From: Saccharomycopsis fibuligera x Saccharomycopsis cf. fibuligera
Lineage: Eukaryota; Ascomycota; Saccharomycetes; Ascoideales; Saccharomycopsidaceae
NCBI GenBank assembly: GCA_001936135.1
Contig: CP012811.1
Coordinates: forward strand, 806,001 to 870,000
Direction: 5' to 3'
DNA: 64,000 nt
Under the pieces are notes generated by a model, which saw nothing but the letters and a program-made list of their open reading frames with translations, searched no databases and was not told the DNA's origin. Position numbers and translations under genes: made by a program. Positions 54,292-64,000 of this stretch are shown here, in pieces; positions within the stretch are counted from its first letter, which is position 1; every line of letters starts with the position of its first letter.

Positions 54292-55074
54292 GTTCCTATT
54301 GAATATTGATATGTTCTCATAGTCAATAATCCTTAAATTTTTTTTTTTTGTTTTAAAAAAAAAAAAATGAATGTATAATATCGAGCAGATTATTTTAAAT
54401 TTTAATGTTTCAAAATATTAATACATACACGAGAAGCACTTGTACTGGATAAAAAAAATATTGGTATAAGACTATAAGTTTGAAATTTAAATTTTGCAGG
54501 ATAAAATAATTCTGAAAAATGTCTTAATTTGGCATTCAATAAAATCTATGTATATAATTTCTCATCTAAATAGAGTCTGCAGTTTGCGGTTTAAGTTGTA
54601 TTACCGGATGTCACGTTATGGTATCAAACCCACCAAAAAGGGAATAACAAGTATTGCAGACTAAAGTCCCCCCTCCCAGTAAGCCATCTATCTACATCAA
54701 AAGTGTGCTTCTTGTGGTATTTGATGCCGCTACTGTGTTGTATTTTGCTTGATACCGCTGAATGGGATCATGCATGCTGCTGTACGCTGCTTTGAACGGT
54801 AAATAGGTCCACAAGTCTACTATCCGAGCAGATCGTCACTACCGCTGCTGAGTATCCTATAGCATGAACAGACCCATGGGGAAGACTGATGAAGCAAATC
54901 TCAGTATTTCTAGACAGATATTTGCTGCTTGTAATAAAAGCCATATGCAAAATGTCGTCTTTTGCTCTTCTTTGCTTGTTCTGTGTTTGTTTTTCTGATT
55001 TGCTATTTTATCTCCCAACAATACCGATACATCAAGTTTCAGATATTTGACGGATTTGATTCAGTCATCGAATA
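54292..55074. promoter_or_regulatory. RAD1 3' flank and promoter of the next gene
   Basis: About 780 bp. A T-run then A-run (54339-54367) lies just after RAD1 and could form a termination hairpin. The rest is AT-rich with no gene. Confidence 0.5.
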
Positions 55075-58000
55075 ATGAAGATGCAAACATTTCAGTCGCC
55101 GAGCACAACCCCAGGGACAAGAGACAATTATACAAATTCAACAACTTCTCCATCTACGGGCGTTCTTCCATCGCCCTCCACTGCTCTTTTTAAACATGAG
55201 GCATCTTGTCTGTCATCGTCTATCCCATTGCTTTCTGTTGCTGAAACCGAACCAATTATAATCAGCAGCAATAGTATCAACTATCATCATTCGTTGGACC
55301 CATTAATGAGCAATAAAAGTTGCCACGACGGAGACTTGAAAAAAATCAATAACTCTAGAACAAGTGTCTTTAGCCAGTTTACTTTGGATCCTGCCATTAA
55401 AGAGGAAATCAGCTGGTTGTACGAGTCCAGTCTACTAGACTCCAATGTCAACTCCGGTGCCAAAACTCCAGCAATACCAGTGGGGTGGATCAGCAGTCCC
55501 TATGCAACAGTATCTTCTCCACCGGTCAACATGGGCAGCAGCAGCAGCAGCAGCAGCAATAAGAATAATAATACCAAGAGCGATAATGACAGCATCGCAG
55601 TTCCTGAAAGAAGTCCACGGCGCTTACTTTACCCGCTTTGCAACAGCCATAACAACAACTCCTCTTTCATCTCAACAACTAACGAAGGCTATTCTTCTGC
55701 AAACACTTACTCATCGTCTTCTAATACTTCGCTAGCTTCGATGAAAAAGAACAGCGCTTACTTGAATAACAATAGTACCGTGAGTAGTTTTGCTGATTCT
55801 TCTTCCCCTTTGCATCACCATCCATATCATGGAAAGTTGGCGACTACGTTGAGACAAGGTAGTAGTGCTTCTAATAGTAGTACTTACCCTCATAAAACTC
55901 ATGAAAGTCTCGAATATCAACCAAATAGTGTTGGAAGTACCCCAGAAAGCATGCTTTTCAATAATTCAGAATTCAACCATCATAGTTTTATCTTGAACAG
56001 TGGCAAGTATCCAGAATTGACGCCATTGGATACTGACAAGGATATTTACAGCAGTGATGAAGCGGACTGGGTGGACGTTTCTGACGATGATTATGGAGAT
56101 GATGGCGCTGAAATTATAAATAACGGCCAAGCTATGGGGCTCAAGTTGAGTTCCCAACGAACCACTGTCTCATCCGATTTAAAAAAGAAACAAGAAATGC
56201 AACAAACGTACGAGAGTGTCAATTTAGAAGATGTAAGAGACTTCAAAGAACCACCGCTTCAAGCCACAACCAGACTGAGGAAAGATAATGATAAAATACC
56301 TAAAAAGTCATCTATGCATTCATTCAAACAGCTCTTCAAGAAAAATAAGAAACGTGGATTTAAAAACAGTGAAAAAGAGACAGAACTAAACAATGATGGA
56401 AGCCAGAAAGGACAATTACCGTTACCAAAAACACAGGTATATAGCAACCCAAATTCAAATACAGCGGCAACAACAGTGACGGCTACCGCAAAAACAAGTG
56501 CTGAAGTTTCTCAAAACGATAAAACCATTGAAGTCACTAAAGATCTTAGAATTAAAGAAATCAAGAATCATCCTGTTAGCAAAGAGATTAAGAAGAATAT
56601 GTTTGAAAAGACAAACTCGTTTATTGTTCATAATACATACGACCATGCAAGTAGACCGTTGCCACCTCCAATAGTAGGTAATATACCATCAGGTGCCAAC
56701 GCTAAAAGCAATAGTGGCAGTTTTGCTTCAGCCCAACCTGTCGAAGAGATGAAAACAAATAGACCAACTTCTGAGGTTCCTGCTAATTTTGGTCATAAAC
56801 TCTCTAGAAACCACACTTCTGTCTTGCCTCAACCTGTCCACCAGCAACAAAACGAACAGGTGCAACAAAAACAGCAACCACCACAGCCCCAGCCTCATCA
56901 ACAATACAAACCCAGTCAGCGTTGCCACCTGTATTCTCAACTTGCCAGAGTTGGCCAACCTAAATATCAAATCAACTCCACCCCTATAATGAACAACTAC
57001 ATAAACAAGCCAAAGCCAGCAACTCTGAGTTTCAGCAACAATAATGGCAATTTAAGTGTCTATGGCGATGCTCAATTTCAAAATTCAGCTAGCAGTTTGA
57101 GTTCCAAACCTACTGGCGGGCCATTAATTATCAAAGTTCCTCATTCACTAAGTGAGCTGAATTCATTGATTTCCCTGAACCCAACTCCAGTTAAAAGAAC
57201 TCCTGCTATTGATGTAAATATTTTGAAATCGCCTATCATCCAACTGCAAATGGGTCTCTCTCCGGGTGTAGATACACATGAAGATGCTGTCGCTCCACAA
57301 GAAGATGAAAGCAAAAGAAAATCATCCCAGTTTTATTTCGTTAGTTCATATGAATCCCAGCCTCCAAAAGTTCCATCTAAGCGTAACTCCAAACGTGTTT
57401 CATTTTCTCAGTTCCCAAAGCAGTCCAAAATGAAACGCGACAGCTGCAGCACGGACATGTTGCCAATTTCTCCAAGTTTATCTGAAAGCGATTCAGAAGA
57501 TCTCAAGCAAATTAAAGAACAATACTTATCAGAGCCTTCAACTCCTGGATCTATGGCACTTTCAAGCCGGTTTAGTGTTAATAGCTTTAGTCAAAATCCA
57601 TTCAGAAAAAGCAACAATCCATTTTTCACGCAAGATGCTGCCGGTGCTGCTGTAGGTGTGGATGCTTCAACTTGGCCTGCGGATGATCACAATGTTAAGG
57701 TTAATGATAGCAAGACAGTGACGATTAGAACTATGAGAAACTCTCAAAATTTAGGATCTGGTTGTGGGTATGCTGGTGGTAGACCAAATTCCATGAATAG
57801 CATCACAACTATGGTTGAAAAGTCATCAGTGGCTTCTAGTGATATGATTAATGGTAACAACGCAAGCACTAGTAAAAGCGATACCACCAGCGCCAATCAC
57901 AGTTATCGTCCACATTCGACTGCACTTTCTACAATTCCTGATGTAAATGAAGAGTTGGAAGAAGACGCTATTCATGGGGCACAGACCGCTTTGATTCCAG

Positions 58001-58626
58001 ATGATGATTTGAATTCTTTGCAAGATTCACTTAGTCAAGATTATAGACTCAAAAAGCAAAAGCGTGTATTGTTGCAATTACAAGAATTTGATCAACGGGC
58101 GGCAGGATTATGCGTAACGCCCTTGAAAAATAAGAGAATGACATTTTCTTTGCTCTATAACAGTTTTTACAACCAGGAAAATCCAAACAATAGCTGCCAA
58201 AAGCAGCAACAGCATCCCATAACATGTCAAAGCATTGCTTATAATGGTGGTATTAATAAGTCAAGCTATAATTACAGCGGTCGTGTTTGTCATTCAGCCA
58301 CTGAATTGAAACATTTTTCCAAGCTTTTAGGCAGTGATGTTATGAACAATCGATACAGAAAGCTGGTGGATAATCTGAACATGATTTCTTCCAATGATGA
58401 TAATGATAACAGCGCCACTAATTGTCGTGGGAAATTGGATCCTAGAAGTTTTGGACAGGTTCACAAGAATGAAGAATTGGGCAGTTACTGCGGTAGTAGA
58501 AGTACTGACGGTGGTGATGGTTATTATGGTATGAAAAATCAGCTTTTTGATGAAAAGTATCAGTATCAACAGCAAGAAAAGTTGAGCAAGACATTGTTTA
58601 ATTATGTAACTTGCAAAAATTGCTGA
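55075..58626 (+). CDS. large Ser/Asn-rich protein of unknown function
   Basis: 1183 aa, predicted mostly disordered, with no membrane segments. Conserved-looking islands: AIKEEISWLYESSLLDS (about 105-122), an acidic SSDEADWVDVSDDDYGDD (about 325-343), basic FKQLFKKNKKRGFKNSEKET (about 418-437), a Gln/Pro-rich block (about 595-625), SKRNSKRVSFSQFPKQSKMK (about 764-783), SLSESDSEDLKQIKEQYL (about 802-819), RFSVNSFSQNPFRKSNNPFF (about 831-850) and KKQKRVLLQLQEFDQRAAGL near 1000. The pattern of short acidic and basic motifs in Ser-rich sequence recalls yeast regulatory scaffolds such as Mks1 or Reg1, but no diagnostic domain was identified. The start MKMQTFQS at 55075 is the first ATG of the frame. 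Confidence 0.75.
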   Translation: MKMQTFQSPSTTPGTRDNYTNSTTSPSTGVLPSPSTALFKHEASCLSSSIPLLSVAETEPIIISSNSINYHHSLDPLMSNKSCHDGDLKKINNSRTSVFSQFTLDPAIKEEISWLYESSLLDSNVNSGAKTPAIPVGWISSPYATVSSPPVNMGSSSSSSSNKNNNTKSDNDSIAVPERSPRRLLYPLCNSHNNNSSFISTTNEGYSSANTYSSSSNTSLASMKKNSAYLNNNSTVSSFADSSSPLHHHPYHGKLATTLRQGSSASNSSTYPHKTHESLEYQPNSVGSTPESMLFNNSEFNHHSFILNSGKYPELTPLDTDKDIYSSDEADWVDVSDDDYGDDGAEIINNGQAMGLKLSSQRTTVSSDLKKKQEMQQTYESVNLEDVRDFKEPPLQATTRLRKDNDKIPKKSSMHSFKQLFKKNKKRGFKNSEKETELNNDGSQKGQLPLPKTQVYSNPNSNTAATTVTATAKTSAEVSQNDKTIEVTKDLRIKEIKNHPVSKEIKKNMFEKTNSFIVHNTYDHASRPLPPPIVGNIPSGANAKSNSGSFASAQPVEEMKTNRPTSEVPANFGHKLSRNHTSVLPQPVHQQQNEQVQQKQQPPQPQPHQQYKPSQRCHLYSQLARVGQPKYQINSTPIMNNYINKPKPATLSFSNNNGNLSVYGDAQFQNSASSLSSKPTGGPLIIKVPHSLSELNSLISLNPTPVKRTPAIDVNILKSPIIQLQMGLSPGVDTHEDAVAPQEDESKRKSSQFYFVSSYESQPPKVPSKRNSKRVSFSQFPKQSKMKRDSCSTDMLPISPSLSESDSEDLKQIKEQYLSEPSTPGSMALSSRFSVNSFSQNPFRKSNNPFFTQDAAGAAVGVDASTWPADDHNVKVNDSKTVTIRTMRNSQNLGSGCGYAGGRPNSMNSITTMVEKSSVASSDMINGNNASTSKSDTTSANHSYRPHSTALSTIPDVNEELEEDAIHGAQTALIPDDDLNSLQDSLSQDYRLKKQKRVLLQLQEFDQRAAGLCVTPLKNKRMTFSLLYNSFYNQENPNNSCQKQQQHPITCQSIAYNGGINKSSYNYSGRVCHSATELKHFSKLLGSDVMNNRYRKLVDNLNMISSNDDNDNSATNCRGKLDPRSFGQVHKNEELGSYCGSRSTDGGDGYYGMKNQLFDEKYQYQQQEKLSKTLFNYVTCKNC

Positions 58627-59591
58627 TTTTTTGGCTATTTAGTTCCTTACTTACTCTTATTTCATTTGTGAGATGGTTGTGTTTGCCGTGAATTTCAATT
58701 TTTAGTTCTCAATTGTATTTTAATTTCAGTATTGTTCTAAAGCTTTATTTTAATATATTTTATATACACCAAATACACAAAATCATATATACCAGCTAAA
58801 CTTGCAATTTGTGGCAATGCGGAGACGAAAACAAAGAAGTAATACATCTACCGGGAGAAAAAAAAAAAAAAACCCTGTTTTAATGAAGAAAATAATTTGA
58901 CCAAAGAATCTTTCTTTTTCCCGTGGTACATGATTAAACGTTGTCCATTGTTGCCCCTCCTCTATAGAATTTGAAGCGATCAATGTTCACTATCATCTGA
59001 TAAAAAAAAAGATGAACTTCCAAGATAATTAATTTCCATGGCAATAGTTATCGTAGAACCGTGAATTACAGAAAAGCAAGCCAAGAAACCTTGTTGCAGC
59101 GGTGTACTTCGGCCAACCCGCACAGCCGTAAATGACGAGCGAGATTTATTTTACTCGATAAAAAACCTAGCTTTCTAGCTAGCAAAAAACATAGAAGTCA
59201 ACTAATCTTTAGTGTATAAATCAGTCGGGACAGCCATGATCATGTTGGTCATTCAAGCTTGAGTGCAAACACATCCTATAGGATACAAATTGCAGGCATA
59301 AGAGAGCCCGGAGCTCAACCTGAAGAATGGGCCAGCACAACAGAGACGCGCTAATTTGGGGTGGACTTATGGTGTTAAGGTTATAGTCTTATACAGCCAG
59401 TCTGGTAACTGAGCTATCATACAAACCAAGACATGAACGAAAACATTTCCCCTTATAGAAAATTTAGTACTCTAGCTGTGTATATAAATTTTAGCAAACA
59501 ATATTTTTGTAAGCTATCTATCAGTCATCTCAGGAAATGTTGAGCAGAGGTAAAAGCAAATAAAGAAAGAAAAACGAAACGAAAGCGCGAA

Positions 59592-59594
<3 letters not shown>

Positions 59595-59631
<37 letters not shown>
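59595..59631. repeat. poly(A)37 tract
   Basis: Longest homopolymer in the window, in non-coding DNA. Confidence 0.9.
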
Positions 59632-59633
<2 letters not shown>

Positions 59634-60384
59634 AATTAAAAATGAGCATAAACCTGGGGATACCCCGAAGCTGGGCAGTTGGAAAATGAGGTTTTCGGTA
59701 AAACGTTTAGGATTTTCCCGATGGACTTAAACAGCCATAATTAAAACCGTAGCTGATAGCACCAAGACTGTCGTCATTGATTTGTTCCATTTTCACTTTT
59801 CTCTTTTCACTTTTCTTTTTTAGGTTACTTTCTCATCGACGGTTCCCCGTAGAAGCCTTTGTTATCATTTCCTTTTTTTGACGCATACTTCTATAGTAAA
59901 TAAGGCCATCGGGAGCTTAATCGATCTCTAGCGAACTGGTACCAGCGTAAAGCGGGGGGCCAACAAAACAGTCACTAAGCCGAAATATCTATCCCAGAAC
60001 ACAGAAATAAAGATAATAAACGATACACAAATGTCTTGAAATAGAACACGAGTACTCTTCTCATGGCTGCTGGGGTCGAAGATAACAGCATAATGTGGGC
60101 TTCTCTATATATGGCCAGTATCATCGAAGTTGCAACAGAAGAAGAGATTACAGCATAAATGCAGCAAGAGACACTATCCTGCAGTTCTCGACCTTGCAGC
60201 GCGTCATGTACCCCATACTGTCTGTTTGATCATTAGCATACTAACTTTGGAGCTAGCGGTCCTGCGGTGAATGCGGCTAGTGCCAGTGGAGAAAACTGAG
60301 CGGTGACAACATCACAGGTACTCGCTACTGCTTTAGGCTATTTTGGTGCGGTGGTGGTTGTATTTTGTGAGGATTGAGTACTTG

Positions 60385-60391
60385 TATATAA
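60385..60391 (+). promoter_or_regulatory. TATA box of the DAL5-family gene
   Basis: TATATAA 172 bp upstream of the chosen ATG (60563) and only 22 bp upstream of the alternative ATG (60413). This spacing favours 60563 as the start because yeast transcripts usually begin at least 40 bp after TATA. Confidence 0.5.
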
Positions 60392-60562
60392 TCTAGCCAA
60401 GTGTTCCAAAAGATGGGATTGCTGGAAAAGTGTGAAAAACAAGAACTACTCTGTTTTATATTTTGCTCAACTTGGCTAACTGTTCGAATAATAAATCTTA
60501 GCTTTTGCCGCTATATTGTACATTTTTTAATTATTGCTTGTTATTCACACAGGATACTCAAA

Positions 60563-62110
60563 ATGGCTGAAGAAAAGCCTTCTATTGACCATGTTGAGTC
60601 CAAGGATTCTGCCATTAAGACGGATATCGAGAAACTAGACATTGCCACCAACCATGCCGGTATTGATAACGAAGTGGCCAAATATGCCCTTGACAAGATT
60701 GATATCTCTCCTGAAGAAAACCAGCGACTTCTCAGAAAGATTGATTACCGTATCTTACCTGCTATGGTTATCACTTATATGATTCAGGCATTAGACAAAG
60801 GTACTATGTCCTTTGCATCTATCATGGGTATTAGAGAAGACGCTAATTTGCATGGTCAAGATTATTCATGGCTTACCACTTGCGTTTACTTGGCAATTTT
60901 GGTTTCAGAATACCCAACCAATTACTTGATTCAAAGACTTCCAGTTGCCAAATATTTGAGTGTCTCTATTGTCCTTTGGGGGCTAGTACTTGCATTACAA
61001 GCATCTACAAAAAAGTTTGCTGCTTTAGTGGTATTGCGTTGTCTTTTGGGGGTTTTTGAATCGTGTTGCCAACCATTATTTATGGTGATGTCAGGAATGT
61101 GGTATAAAAGAGAAGAACAAGCAAGAACTATTAGTTGGTGGTATGCTATGAATGGTGTCAATCAAATCATTGGTGGTTTATTAGCTTATTGTTTCAGTTT
61201 GATCAAAAATGCTAGTCTAAAAAGTTGGCAGGTTTTGTTTTTGGTCTATGGTTGCGTCTCCATTGCTTGGGGATTTGTCGTGCTTTGGATCGTGCCAGAT
61301 TCTCCAATGAAGGCCAAATGTTTCTCCGAAGATGAAAAAAAGAAAATGGTGGAACGTGTGCGTGAAAATCAGACTGGTATACAAAATCGTCATTTTAAAT
61401 GGTACCAGGCTAAAGAAGCTCTCATGGATTACCAAACTTATGCCTATGCCATGATCCAATTTTGTGTCTGTTTGCCAAGTGGCGGTTTAGGCGCTTACAT
61501 CGGGATTATTATCAGCAGCTTTGGATTTACTGTGTTACAAACTCAGCTTCTCTCAATGGTATTAGGTGTCTACATTATTATTTTACTTTTTAGCTCTGCA
61601 TATTTGTCACGCAAGTTTGGTAACGATACCATCATTATGCTAGTTTACTTAATTCCTTCTATTGTTGGTGGCGTGATTTTGATTTCAGTGGAATATGACC
61701 ATACCGTTAAGACACAAGCATTGTTATTATTTGCATACTATTTGCAATATTCATACTGGGGTACTGCTAACTTATCCATGTCTTTAATCACTAGAAATGT
61801 TGCTGGTGCTTCAAAGAAAACCGTCACTACTGCCACCACGTTTGTGTTTTTCTGTGTGGGGAATGCTGCTGGACCTCAAACGTTTAGAGAAAAAGACGCA
61901 CCACGGTACATGCCTGCCTTTGCTACTGCATTGGTATGTTATGCTGTTTGTATTGTTATTGTAGCAGTGCTTAGAATTGTGTTTATGAGAAGAAATAAAT
62001 GGAGAGACGCAAAGACTGAAAAAGGAGAGATTATCAAAGATGAAAACTTGGAACATGCTTTTGATGATATGACTGATATGGAAAACTTGAACTTTAGATA
62101 CAGTTACTAG
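60563..62110 (+). CDS. DAL5-type anion:cation symporter (MFS)
   Basis: 515 aa from MAEEKPSIDH. A polar N-terminus of about 80 residues precedes ENQRLLRKIDYRILPAMVITYMIQALDKGTMSFAS, the classic first helix of the allantoate permease (Dal5/Tna1/Seo1) family. About 12 membrane helices follow, with YPTNYLIQRLPVAKYL and LGVFESCCQPLFMVMSGMWYKREEQA between helices and the family signature GNAAGPQTFREKDAPRY near the last helices. Members carry allantoate, ureidosuccinate, nicotinate, pantothenate or dipeptides; the substrate here cannot be read from sequence. An in-frame ATG at 60413 would add 50 hydrophobic residues that are not typical of the family and lies too close to the TATA box. Confidence 0.9.
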   Translation: MAEEKPSIDHVESKDSAIKTDIEKLDIATNHAGIDNEVAKYALDKIDISPEENQRLLRKIDYRILPAMVITYMIQALDKGTMSFASIMGIREDANLHGQDYSWLTTCVYLAILVSEYPTNYLIQRLPVAKYLSVSIVLWGLVLALQASTKKFAALVVLRCLLGVFESCCQPLFMVMSGMWYKREEQARTISWWYAMNGVNQIIGGLLAYCFSLIKNASLKSWQVLFLVYGCVSIAWGFVVLWIVPDSPMKAKCFSEDEKKKMVERVRENQTGIQNRHFKWYQAKEALMDYQTYAYAMIQFCVCLPSGGLGAYIGIIISSFGFTVLQTQLLSMVLGVYIIILLFSSAYLSRKFGNDTIIMLVYLIPSIVGGVILISVEYDHTVKTQALLLFAYYLQYSYWGTANLSMSLITRNVAGASKKTVTTATTFVFFCVGNAAGPQTFREKDAPRYMPAFATALVCYAVCIVIVAVLRIVFMRRNKWRDAKTEKGEIIKDENLEHAFDDMTDMENLNFRYSY

Positions 62111-63628
62111 CTGCTATGAGGCATTTGCTTATATCGGTTTTTTGTTAATTTCTTTTCTCTTTTTTGCTGGCCTTGACGATGTTCTATAAATTTCTTGCAG
62201 TTTTGTTTTTTATTTTTTTTTTTTGTTTCCATTATCACCTTATTCAACTTCATTATTGTCTGTTTCCTTTTTCTTTTTTTTTTTTTTTTTTTTTGTTTTC
62301 TTGCTATATCCAGTTTTTATATTTTTTTTCTGCTTAATTGAATACATTTTCATATAAATTATAAAATCTTGTGCACTGCTGCAATTCACATTGGCATGAA
62401 TATTTATAGTGTGTTAGTAAAGTTACATATAGACTTAGATCTTCAAAGTCGTCATAAAGAACCGAGACCCTGAAGTCTGTCCCAAACAGAGAGGCATTCC
62501 TCTGTTTGGCCCCATAGACCAGATTTCTTTATAAATTAGGGCCCTGTGCTCCAAGGGTTACCACAAAATAATGAAGAATATTTGAATCTTCAAAGCTATG
62601 TTGAGGAAGAATGTGGCCCGTATCCGGATTCAGGGTCAGACCGGAGGATGCAGGTGGGGCTATGTATGGGGATGAGTCCAGGCTAGACCCAAAGCCCTGA
62701 AATTGCCCCAAAGATGTATCTAAAGTAAAAAAAAAAAAAAAAAAGTGTGTTGTAAAATTCATCAAGGTTCTCGAGAACATCGAGGACTACTTTACATGTA
62801 AAAACAGTTAAAAAATTCTCCGGCCGTATGCGACTACCTCCCCCAAGAAAATGCTGGCACTGTAATAAAGCCTATATGACAAAACATGAAAGCATTGGCA
62901 AAAGAAGTTAAAAGCATTTTAGCTCAAAATATAAGGGAAAATAAAAAGGTGGTTTATTTTTCAAAAAGAACCTTGGCGTAGTCCAGTTTTAATTTGCCAC
63001 GGACCTGAAAGACAAGACCGTGCGGCAAAGTGTCACTATGTTACCTTGATCCTTTGCAAAGTATTCAGCCTGTAAAAAAATATCTGGTCTTACTTCAAAG
63101 AACTTTAGTGGTAGAAAAAAGGCGAAGTTATTTTATTGTGGAGTAGCTGGTTACCGCCATTCAACTAACATTATTTTTCGGTTACTTTTATAATAAGTAA
63201 GTTTAAATTAGTAGTAAGTTTTAACAACAGCTACATAAAAATTCTGGTGTTTCTAAAGCAATGAAAAACAATAGAGATGCATTAAACTAGTTAAGAAAAC
63301 ATTAAAGCAAAGAAAAATTCAAAAAAAGAACAGAAAGTATTAGGAGATGCAAATAAAATATTAAATAATTTTCTAAAGAGAAAATTTAGGCTAGAAACAA
63401 AAATGGGTCAACAAAAATTAGTTAAAAAGACACATATTTCTCACTGGAATGATGATAATTAGTAGTGTACAGTATTCCACAAAAATACGCTCAGCTAAGA
63501 GCTAACCAAGATATTCACAAAGAAACTAAGTTAGACAGAGATAAGAGCAAAACGGTATAGAAATTGAAAGAATTGAAAATGAACAGAGGAAAGAAGGGAA
63601 ATAAAATATAATAAAATCAAATGTGTTT
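62111..63628. other. intergenic region with GC-richer structured island
   Basis: About 1.5 kb. T-rich 3' flank of the transporter (62140-62300), then an island at about 62455-62715 that is clearly richer in G+C than its surroundings and contains a 10 bp-stem hairpin (62482-62509). After a poly(A)18 run (62727-62744) and a palindrome GTTCTCGAGAAC (62767-62778), AT-rich sequence leads to the next gene. No protein gene is supported. Confidence 0.5.
62482..62509. repeat. perfect 10 bp stem, 8 nt loop hairpin
   Basis: CCAAACAGAG (62482-62491) and CTCTGTTTGG (62500-62509) are exact reverse complements separated by AGGCATTC. The stem is symmetric, so it can form in a transcript of either strand. 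Confidence 0.8.
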
Positions 63629-64000
63629 TCACATGAAGAAAACAGCGGCACCCATGACCAAACCTGCAAGTGAGCCTGCATTTTGACGGTTAAGAATGGC
63701 ACCATTGGTACTTGACAGGTTGGTAGAAGTACTGGAAGTAGTTGTGCTGGAGCTACCAGTAGTATAACTAGCAAGACTAGAATCAGTAGTTGGTGTAGAT
63801 GCCGTCAAACCAGTCACATCTCCAGAAAGTGTCACGTATTGGGTGCTTGAACCCGAAGCACTTTCACTGATGTAGTAAGTGTGTGGCTTACCATCATTGT
63901 CATAAGTAGTTGAAGTGTATTTGATACGTGGGTCCTGCTTAATGTAAGCAGTAACTAAGAGACCTTTGTCATCGTAAGAGGAGGTCGTATAGTAGACTCC
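63629..64000 (-). CDS. C-terminal part of a GPI-anchored cell-wall protein (runs off window)
   Basis: About 123 residues are visible before the stop at 63629; the 5' part lies beyond 64000. The frame is open to the window edge with segments such as GVYYTTSSYDDKGLLVTAYI and YTSTTYDNDGKPHTYYISES, which have the Tyr/Thr-rich beta-strand look of yeast wall proteins. A Ser/Thr stalk (TTDSSLASYTTGSSSTTTSS) follows. The GPI signal is small residues around NAGSL and a hydrophobic tail AGLVMGAAVFFM at the extreme C-terminus. Probably a Pga-type GPI protein of Candida; the specific ortholog is not recognised. Confidence 0.75.
   Translation of the reverse strand, partial: GVYYTTSSYDDKGLLVTAYIKQDPRIKYTSTTYDNDGKPHTYYISESASGSSTQYVTLSGDVTGLTASTPTTDSSLASYTTGSSSTTTSSTSTNLSSTNGAILNRQNAGSLAGLVMGAAVFFM

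Larger units (their letters stand above)
58627..60562. promoter_or_regulatory. intergenic region and transporter promoter
   Basis: About 1.9 kb. It contains a poly(A) tract of about 37 (59595-59631), a short A14 run near 58860, and a TATATAA box at 60385-60391. An in-frame ATG at 60413 precedes the chosen start of the transporter. No gene or GATA (GATAAG) cluster was recognised. Confidence 0.5.

Noticed and set aside
60401-60562. N-terminal extension of the DAL5-family transporter
   Set aside because: The codon at 60401 is GTG. The first ATG (60413) is too close to the TATA box, and the added hydrophobic segment is not typical of the family.
62529-62780. 83-codon minus-strand frame as a gene
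   Set aside because: Its N-terminal part is poly-Phe from a T-run and no family is recognised; kept only as an observation about the structured island.

Overview
The window is nuclear DNA of an ascomycete budding yeast, most likely a CUG-Ser clade species close to Lodderomyces elongisporus or the Candida parapsilosis group. Supporting signs are recognisable yeast orthologs (ATP25, TMA7, HRD1, SDS23, FAB1, GDS1, ERV46, UPS2, UBI3/RPS31, RAD1), yeast-type introns (GTATGT or GTACGT donors with CTAAC branch sites), no in-frame CTG codon in UPS2 or UBI3, long A/T homopolymers, and very long AAC, GAT and CAG repeats. The species is inferred from these features, not from a search. If the clade call is right, CTG codons here read as Ser.

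Layout. 0.2-16.9 kb is a dense housekeeping block: ATP25, spliced TMA7 and spliced HRD1, SDS23 (all +), then FAB1 and a DDB1/Mms1-type propeller protein (both -). 18.6-22.9 kb holds GDS1 and ERV46 (+). 22.9-30.7 kb is an exceptional gene-poor interval with several inverted repeats, followed by a leader-like stretch in front of a WSC-domain cell-wall sensor (30.7-32.5 kb). 32.5-35.2 kb is a GC-richer regulatory interval with an odd exon-like remnant and a stress-element cluster, ahead of a Zn2Cys6 regulator whose 3' end looks frameshifted. 37-42.9 kb is again gene-poor, with two diverged copies of a ~450 bp repeat and a small GPI protein carrying a ~46-unit GAT repeat. 42.9-44.7 kb holds UPS2 and UBI3. 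46.7-49.3 kb holds the most unusual locus: a PD-(D/E)XK-type nuclease domain followed by a kinase domain (Crinkler/CR-effector-like architecture), split by a frameshift and with CTG codon use unlike UPS2 and UBI3. 49.9-58.6 kb holds a small putative membrane protein, RAD1 (XPF) and a large low-complexity protein. 60.5-62.1 kb is a DAL5-family transporter. At the right edge lies the 3' part of a GPI-anchored wall protein.

Functional themes are mitochondrial maintenance (ATP25, UPS2), ER quality control and traffic (HRD1, ERV46), vacuolar lipid signalling (FAB1), translation (TMA7, UBI3), DNA repair (RAD1, perhaps the Mms1-like protein) and the cell surface (WSC sensor, two GPI proteins). The genes are independent transcription units; no operon or metabolic cluster is seen. 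No convincing tRNA, rRNA, CRISPR array or intact transposon was found.
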